Below are positions 35,318 to 39,664 of a DNA stretch of 39,664 bases, piece by piece (position 1 is the first letter of the stretch; each line of letters starts with the position of its first letter). The stretch spans positions 1 to 39,664 of the forward strand of contig JADLBD010000114.1 in NCBI GenBank assembly GCA_020847975.1, read 5' to 3'. A program made the position numbers and the translations under genes. The notes below the pieces were generated by a model. It had not been told where the DNA came from. It ran no database searches and saw nothing but the letters and a program-made list of their open reading frames with translations. The stretch is from Bryobacterales bacterium (lineage in GTDB: Bacteria; Acidobacteriota; Terriglobia; Bryobacterales; Bryobacteraceae).

Positions 35318-36832
35318 TCAAATTTCTTCCTGCTCGCGCTGCTTCTGTGCCGGAGGCTCATGCTTGTCCACCACGACGAAGCCGCCGGACACCAGTTCGC
35401 CGAGCGTGCGCGCGAACCGGCGCGGATCGAGACTGCCGCCGATGGCGCCTTCCTTGATCAACCCGTCAAAGACTTCGGTCCCGGTGGCCGTCCCGGTAAG
35501 CTTGGGGATGAGATAAGCGCCCAGAGGATCCACTTCCCATGTGTTGGGATAAGGATGCTCCACTTCCAGTTTCTGCTCGGCCAACGCCCATTTTCCGTCG
35601 CGAATGCCGTGGGTCAACTGGAGTGTGGTCTTGCCCGCCCGCAGTTTCGATTGCAGGATGATATCCTCGCAGCCTTTGGCGCGCTCGGTCTCCCAGTGCA
35701 TCAGCCACTCGAGTTCCCTTGGCCCGGAAAACGGCCCTGCCTTCCGGCGCACCGTGAACACCGGCCGCTCCTCGGCCCTCCGCTGGATCACCACCACACT
35801 CGCCAGGAAATGAAAGATCTTGAGGCTCTCGAACAAACGGCCCCATTCGGGAATCTCCTCCGCCTTTGCCCTTCCGCGCATCAGCGCAGCCATTACGTAG
35901 GTGATGGGCTCCAGCACGCGGATGACGTGAATGGCAACATCGAATTCATTGGAGCGCTCCCCCAGCCATTCGCGGATGCGTTTCTCAAAGGGTGAATCCT
36001 GCCTGTCGGAGCCGAGGCAGCGGCAATAAAAGCGGCCGCCCGGCGCGAGCACTTTGTGCAGATCCTGAACGTGCTTGCGTGTGATTTGCTCGCCGTCATT
36101 TCCCCCGGCGTGATAAATCCAGGTGTGCTTCAGCACCGGTACGTACGGCGGATGCACGGCAATACGATCGAATTGCAGATCTCCGGCCGGTTCGTAGGTA
36201 TCGCCGCAGCCGGCGGAGAAATTGTCGAGCCCGTTAAGGCGTGCGCTGAAATCGGCGAACGCCGTGGAGCGTTCTGTAATATCGAACGACCAGGCACGTT
36301 TGGCGCCCAGCCTCGCCATCATCAGCGCCACCACTCCCGATCCGCCGCAGCCCTCGAGGAAACGCTCGCAGGGGTCGAGTGGAACGTAGGAAAGATAGGT
36401 GAGAGTGTTGGGAATGTCCGGCGGGAACACCACATCGTCCGCAAGATTCGGAGGGTTGGGGCCGGCCGTGGCATCCCACAGGTCGCTGAGGACATACAAG
36501 CCATACATGGGACGAATACGCACGGTGGGCTTGTAGCTGGTCCCGTTGACGGACTCGATGAGCCCGAGTTCCCGCAGGTCGCCGGCCGCCTGAGCGCCGA
36601 GCTTTGCCTCGAGCAGCTCCCCGGAGACGATCCCCGCGCGCAGGAACATGCCCATCAGCACTCCCGCGGCGTCGGAATCCTGCGGTACCTGGCCGTCAGC
36701 AAACGGAGGGAACGGAAAATCCTTGTCGACTGCCCGCTGCTCAGCGGTCTGTTCGTTGAATTCGGAGTTCTCGAAAAGGGTCCGAACGCGTTCGAACACT
36801 TCTTTCGCAGCGGTGCGGACGGGTATTGCCAT
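35318..36832 (-). CDS. Class I SAM-dependent methyltransferase
   Basis: A 504-residue protein with a central Rossmann methyltransferase domain at about residues 150-270. Motif I is FLEGCGGSGVVALMMARLGA, an acidic motif II follows in AWSFDITERS, and the catalytic-type motif is FDRIAVHPPYVPV, like the NPPY of HemK/PrmC and N6 enzymes (here HPPY). The N- and C-terminal regions (about 150 and 200 residues) are less clear. A ribosome site AAGGAAA precedes the ATG. Substrate unknown; methylation of protein, RNA or a small molecule are all possible. Confidence 0.82.
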   Translation of the reverse strand: MAIPVRTAAKEVFERVRTLFENSEFNEQTAEQRAVDKDFPFPPFADGQVPQDSDAAGVLMGMFLRAGIVSGELLEAKLGAQAAGDLRELGLIESVNGTSYKPTVRIRPMYGLYVLSDLWDATAGPNPPNLADDVVFPPDIPNTLTYLSYVPLDPCERFLEGCGGSGVVALMMARLGAKRAWSFDITERSTAFADFSARLNGLDNFSAGCGDTYEPAGDLQFDRIAVHPPYVPVLKHTWIYHAGGNDGEQITRKHVQDLHKVLAPGGRFYCRCLGSDRQDSPFEKRIREWLGERSNEFDVAIHVIRVLEPITYVMAALMRGRAKAEEIPEWGRLFESLKIFHFLASVVVIQRRAEERPVFTVRRKAGPFSGPRELEWLMHWETERAKGCEDIILQSKLRAGKTTLQLTHGIRDGKWALAEQKLEVEHPYPNTWEVDPLGAYLIPKLTGTATGTEVFDGLIKEGAIGGSLDPRRFARTLGELVSGGFVVVDKHEPPAQKQREQEEI

Positions 36833-36851
36833 GAAATTTCCTTGTCGTACG

Positions 36852-39365
36852 TTACTTGCGAACCAGAGTCACGATGAGGCCGATGAGCAGCAGGATGATA
36901 ATGGCGACAAACACGAAGATCGGCCATTTCGGGAACGGCTTGGGGGCTGGTGGAGCGGCTACGGGAACAGGCGGTGGCGGCGGCGTCTGCGGCTCCTTCG
37001 GCGCGCTGAACAGCCGGGTATATTCGCTTGGACCGGACGGCTGCGCAGGGGCCGCCTGCGGGAACTGAGGCGTCTGGAAGGACTGTGTGGCGCTACCGAA
37101 TCCTCCCATTTGTGGCGGCATCGCGCTGGGAGCGGGCGGCGGCATGACCGGCTTGTCTCCGCCACCGAACAACTTCTCGTATTCGTTAGCGGGACCCTGC
37201 TGTGGCGTGCTCGGGTAGGGCCGCTGAGGAATCGCGCCTACCCCCGGTTGTCCCATCGGCGGCTGTCCGAATGGTGAGGGCGGCTGTTGTCCGAAGGGAG
37301 AGGCGGGCTGCCCAAACGGCGAGGAGGGCTGGCTGAACGGAGAAGGAGTCTGCGCCGGCGGTATCATTGGCTGCGCCAGGGGAGAGGTGGGTGGCGCGAA
37401 CGGACTCGGTTGCCCGGTCGGCGATTGCTGCGGCGTGGCGATGGGCATCGGCTGCTTCAGCGGCGCGGATGGCGTGGAAAAGATGCGTGTGAATTCGCCC
37501 GGCTCCTGCTTCTGCGGCGGCTGTCCGATGGCGCCCCCGCCGAACGGGGATTCCCCGGCAGGCAACGGAGCGGCCGAAAACATTCGAGTGAATTCTCCTG
37601 GCCCTTGCTGCGCGGGGGGAGGCGCCTGTGGCGGCAGGGGAGCGGGAGATGGCGGAGACACCTTCGTGGGAGCCGGTTGGGCAGGCGCGGCGGCGGGAGC
37701 CTCACCGAACGGGAGGTTTGGCGCAGCTTGGAACATGCGCGTGAATTCCCCCGGTCCTGCTTGCGCGGAAGCCGGTGGCGTGGCGGGGGCGGAAGGTGCT
37801 GCCGGCGGCGGATGTGCGCCGGTCTGGAACATACGCGTAAACTCGCCGGCAGCCTCCGCGGGCTTCGCGGCCGGCTCCTTCGAGGGCATTCCCGTTTGAG
37901 TGACTTGGAACATCCGGGTGAACTCACCCGCCGGAGGCGCAGGCGCGGGCGGTTCCTTGAGCGGTGGTTGCGCCGCCGGGGGTGCCGGCGCTTCGGGCGG
38001 CTTCGGTGGCGCCGCCGCCTTCATCTGAGCCGTAATGAGATCGGGGGGAGGTGGCGCCTGCTTCGGCTGTGTTCCGGACTTAGCCAACTCGAACATCCGC
38101 GTAAACTCGCCCGTGGTCTTCCCCTCTGCGGGCTTGGCAGGCTTCTCCGGGGGAGGGAACTGCGCGGTCGTGCTGCCCGTGGGCGCGGGAGGCTCGGCGG
38201 CTTTGATCTGTGCGGTGAGCGAGGGAGCCTGAAACATCCGCGTAAATTCACCGGACTCCTGCGCGGGCGTCGCGGCGGGAGTGGCAGGCTTCTGCGGGGG
38301 AGGGAATTGCGCGGTAGTGCTGCCCGTGGGCGCGGGAGGCTCGGCGGCTTTGACCTGTGCGGTGAGCGAGGGAGCCTGGAACATCCGCGTGAATTCACCG
38401 GACTCCTGCCCGGGCGTCGCGGCGGGAGCGGCAGGCTTCTGCGGGGGAGAGAATTGCGCGGTAGTGCTGCCGGAGGGCGTGGCAGGCGCCGCAGTCTTGC
38501 TCTCGCCCGCGGCCGAGGGAGCCTGGAACATGCGCGTGAATTCGCCGGGTTCCTGGGACGGGACTGCCGCCGGGGCAGGCTTGGCCTGGCTGGTTGCTTC
38601 AAACAACCGGTCGAAATCATCCAGTCCGGCGCCTCGCTGCTGCGGGGGCGCGGACGGCATCTGCCCGGTGGCCTGGAACATGCGCGTCGTATCGTCCGGC
38701 GGCGGGGCCGCCGGTGCAGACGGGACAGCCGGCGTGGGCGGGGGAGCAGCGGCGGGCTGCTTCACTTGCGCGGTCGTGGATCCTTTGGAAAAGAACAGTT
38801 TCTCAAACTCATCCATCCCCGCCTCACTCGAGGATGCAGGCGTCGGGGCCGGTGGCGGCGCGGCGGGCGGCTGGGGGCTCTCGACGGTTTGCGACGGGAT
38901 CACCAGTTCCGCCGTGCTGAACATTCGGGTGATGTCGGGGGTTTCCGGTTGTGGGACACGCTCCGTGGTGGGAGGCGGCGGTAGGGACGGCGCCGGCGCA
39001 GCGGGTTTCGACTCCACCGCCGGAATCTTCCAGCGCCCCACTCTTGACAGCGAATCCGTTCGGGGCTTCGCGGGAGCCGAGACGGCGGCCACCCAATCGC
39101 GGAAACTGGCGTATCCATCGAGCGGTAAGGTGACCACGTAGGGGGTCCCCATGTGTTCGCCGATCTCCACAACCCGAGACCGGTTCTCGGCTGGGAGCGA
39201 GCGTACTTTGTCCAACAGTTCAAACGGCGGTTCGCTTTTCCCAGGCTGCCCCACCACCAGATGCACTTCCACCGGTTTTCCAGTGGCGATTTCACGTGCC
39301 TGGAACGTCTTCACTCCGTCGTCCCTGAGGACCTCAACCAACTCGTACTTGCTGTAAAAGCTCAT
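36852..39365 (-). CDS. Large repeat protein with GEFTRMF motifs, kinase-N-lobe-like head and C-terminal anchor; T6SS-adjacent
   Basis: An 837-residue protein. Residues 1-100 resemble a degenerate Ser/Thr kinase N-lobe (KYELVEVLRDDGVKTFQARE, IGEHMGTPYVVTLPLDG) but lack the glycine loop, the catalytic Lys and any C-lobe. Residues 110-800 are Pro/Ala-rich and presumably disordered. They carry about fifteen motifs: nine GEFTR(M/I)F, plus ITRMF, TTRMF, EYTRLF and the Thr-less EFEKLF, DFDRLF and EYEKLF, and seven TAQ(V/I/M/F) motifs. The last 25 residues are a membrane helix (WPIFVFVAIIILLLIGLIVT) with a short cytoplasmic-type VRK end. AGGAG lies 8 nt before the ATG. It is divergent from tssK. I do not recognise a named family; a scaffold or kinase target is possible. 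Confidence 0.8.
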   Translation of the reverse strand: MSFYSKYELVEVLRDDGVKTFQAREIATGKPVEVHLVVGQPGKSEPPFELLDKVRSLPAENRSRVVEIGEHMGTPYVVTLPLDGYASFRDWVAAVSAPAKPRTDSLSRVGRWKIPAVESKPAAPAPSLPPPPTTERVPQPETPDITRMFSTAELVIPSQTVESPQPPAAPPPAPTPASSSEAGMDEFEKLFFSKGSTTAQVKQPAAAPPPTPAVPSAPAAPPPDDTTRMFQATGQMPSAPPQQRGAGLDDFDRLFEATSQAKPAPAAVPSQEPGEFTRMFQAPSAAGESKTAAPATPSGSTTAQFSPPQKPAAPAATPGQESGEFTRMFQAPSLTAQVKAAEPPAPTGSTTAQFPPPQKPATPAATPAQESGEFTRMFQAPSLTAQIKAAEPPAPTGSTTAQFPPPEKPAKPAEGKTTGEFTRMFELAKSGTQPKQAPPPPDLITAQMKAAAPPKPPEAPAPPAAQPPLKEPPAPAPPAGEFTRMFQVTQTGMPSKEPAAKPAEAAGEFTRMFQTGAHPPPAAPSAPATPPASAQAGPGEFTRMFQAAPNLPFGEAPAAAPAQPAPTKVSPPSPAPLPPQAPPPAQQGPGEFTRMFSAAPLPAGESPFGGGAIGQPPQKQEPGEFTRIFSTPSAPLKQPMPIATPQQSPTGQPSPFAPPTSPLAQPMIPPAQTPSPFSQPSSPFGQPASPFGQQPPSPFGQPPMGQPGVGAIPQRPYPSTPQQGPANEYEKLFGGGDKPVMPPPAPSAMPPQMGGFGSATQSFQTPQFPQAAPAQPSGPSEYTRLFSAPKEPQTPPPPPVPVAAPPAPKPFPKWPIFVFVAIIILLLIGLIVTLVRK
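38150..38460 (-). repeat. Tandem 147-bp repeat inside the repeat protein gene
   Basis: Matching positions recur every 147 bp, for example GAGGGAGCCT at 38221, 38368 and 38515. The two central copies are nearly identical over most of their length and decay at the flanks. Each copy encodes 49 residues holding one GEFTRMFQAPS, one LTAQ and one STTAQF motif. Recent in-frame duplication. Confidence 0.8.
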
Positions 39366-39597
39366 CCGGCGATCTCCTACACTACACCCTCATTACCATT
39401 AGAAGCGTTTTCGAGGGCGAAAACCCATCACTCCCCGCCAATCTTTCTTGGCGGCAGGCAAAAAAATCCCATTGGCCTGACTATCCATCGGCCCCGATTG
39501 CGCTTATCTCTATGGCGGCGCAATCGGCGGCTTGATGGTAAGGCGGCTATGGTAGAGTATAATCTTTGCAAAGGCGGAACTTGAGCAGACCTCCCTT
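39366..39597. promoter_or_regulatory. Divergent promoter region with three hairpins
   Basis: Inverted repeats: GTTTTCG-AGGG-CGAAAAC (39407-39424), CCGCCAA-N6-TTGGCGG (39435-39454), and CCGATTGCGC-N14-GCGCAATCGG (39494-39527). All arms are perfect. The last lies 30 bp before a consensus -10 box. Operators are likely; no bacterial enhancer-binding site can be named. Confidence 0.5.
39532..39563 (+). promoter_or_regulatory. Putative tssK promoter
   Basis: A perfect -10 TATAAT is at 39558-39563, 34 bp before the tssK ATG. The nearest -35-like TTGATG (39532-39537) has an over-long 20-bp spacer, so the promoter may rely on an activator. Confidence 0.4.
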
Positions 39598-39664
39598 ATG
39601 AAAAACCTCTCCCGGGTTGTCTGGTCCGAAGGAATGTACCTCGGCCCGCACCACTTTCAGGTAC
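39598..39664 (+). CDS. tssK: Type VI secretion baseplate protein TssK, first 22 codons only
   Basis: The window ends after MKNLSRVVWSEGMYLGPHHF-QV. The phrase VVWSEGMFLRPQHFQ is the conserved start of TssK (VasE/ImpJ), the baseplate subunit linking the T6SS baseplate to the membrane complex. The frame is open to the edge. The rest of the cluster should lie to the right. Confidence 0.85.
   Translation, partial: MKNLSRVVWSEGMYLGPHHFQV

Noticed and set aside
37287..38984. Long plus-strand frame of 565 codons opposite the repeat protein
   Set aside because: Arg/Gly-rich low-complexity product that mirrors the Pro/Ala repeat coding of the minus-strand gene; an antisense shadow.
1..39664. CRISPR array or insertion sequence
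   Set aside because: No regular short repeat-spacer pattern and no transposase frame; the only tandem repeat is the coding 147-bp unit.

Overview
The window looks like chromosomal DNA of a GC-rich, Gram-negative bacterium, most likely an acidobacterium of the Solibacter/Bryobacter kind. This is inferred from gene content and protein style, not from a marker-gene comparison. The clues are many short Tat-type leaders of the form M-x-RR-x-F on sugar-metabolism proteins, long TolC proteins with an N-terminal extension, a large LptC/OstA fusion, and a repeat-rich protein beside a type VI secretion locus.

Layout: (1) 102-2408 is an overlapping sigma factor / zinc-finger anti-sigma / exported protein trio. 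(2) 2418-6163 holds two tandem TolC-family outer-membrane proteins on the minus strand. (3) 6455-7012 is elongation factor P, convergent with a TIM-barrel sugar isomerase at 7022-7939. (4) 8514-10717 is a beta-carbonic anhydrase whose stop overlaps the start of a SulP anion transporter, a likely bicarbonate module. (5) 10707-18864 is a sugar-acid and polysaccharide region: ManD-like dehydratase, sulfatase, solitary HicB-like protein, GntR/FCD regulator with an ExuT-like MFS transporter, a second sugar isomerase and a Gfo/Idh/MocA oxidoreductase. (6) 18889-18965 is tRNA-Arg(TCT), followed by an accessory islet to about 22018 with a three-gene TIGR04255-type operon (two genes frameshifted), a degenerate stretch and a hicBA pair. 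(7) 22019-27385 is a minus-strand pentose-phosphate/glycolysis operon read tkt-tal-histidine phosphatase-pgi. (8) 27458-28387 is a DedA-rhodanese fusion. (9) 28728-31721 is lptB plus a long lptC-like gene, followed by a ThiF/MoeB protein, a zinc-ribbon protein, an NAD-dependent epimerase, an exported conserved protein and a SAM methyltransferase. (10) 36852-39365 is an 837-residue repeat protein divergent from the first codons of tssK, so a type VI secretion cluster probably begins at the right edge.

The most notable observation is in the DedA-rhodanese gene. Its rhodanese active-site loop is interrupted by an in-frame TGA where relatives have the second Cys of a CxC motif. The same frame then continues with a well-conserved rhodanese C-terminus to a natural stop. 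A perfect 7-bp hairpin with loop CGUGC begins 14 nt after the TGA, in the place and with the loop G expected of a bacterial SECIS element. This is either a selenocysteine rhodanese or a recent nonsense mutation or base-call error. The second is the T6SS-adjacent protein carrying about fifteen copies of a GEFTRMF-like motif between a kinase-N-lobe-like head and a C-terminal membrane anchor.
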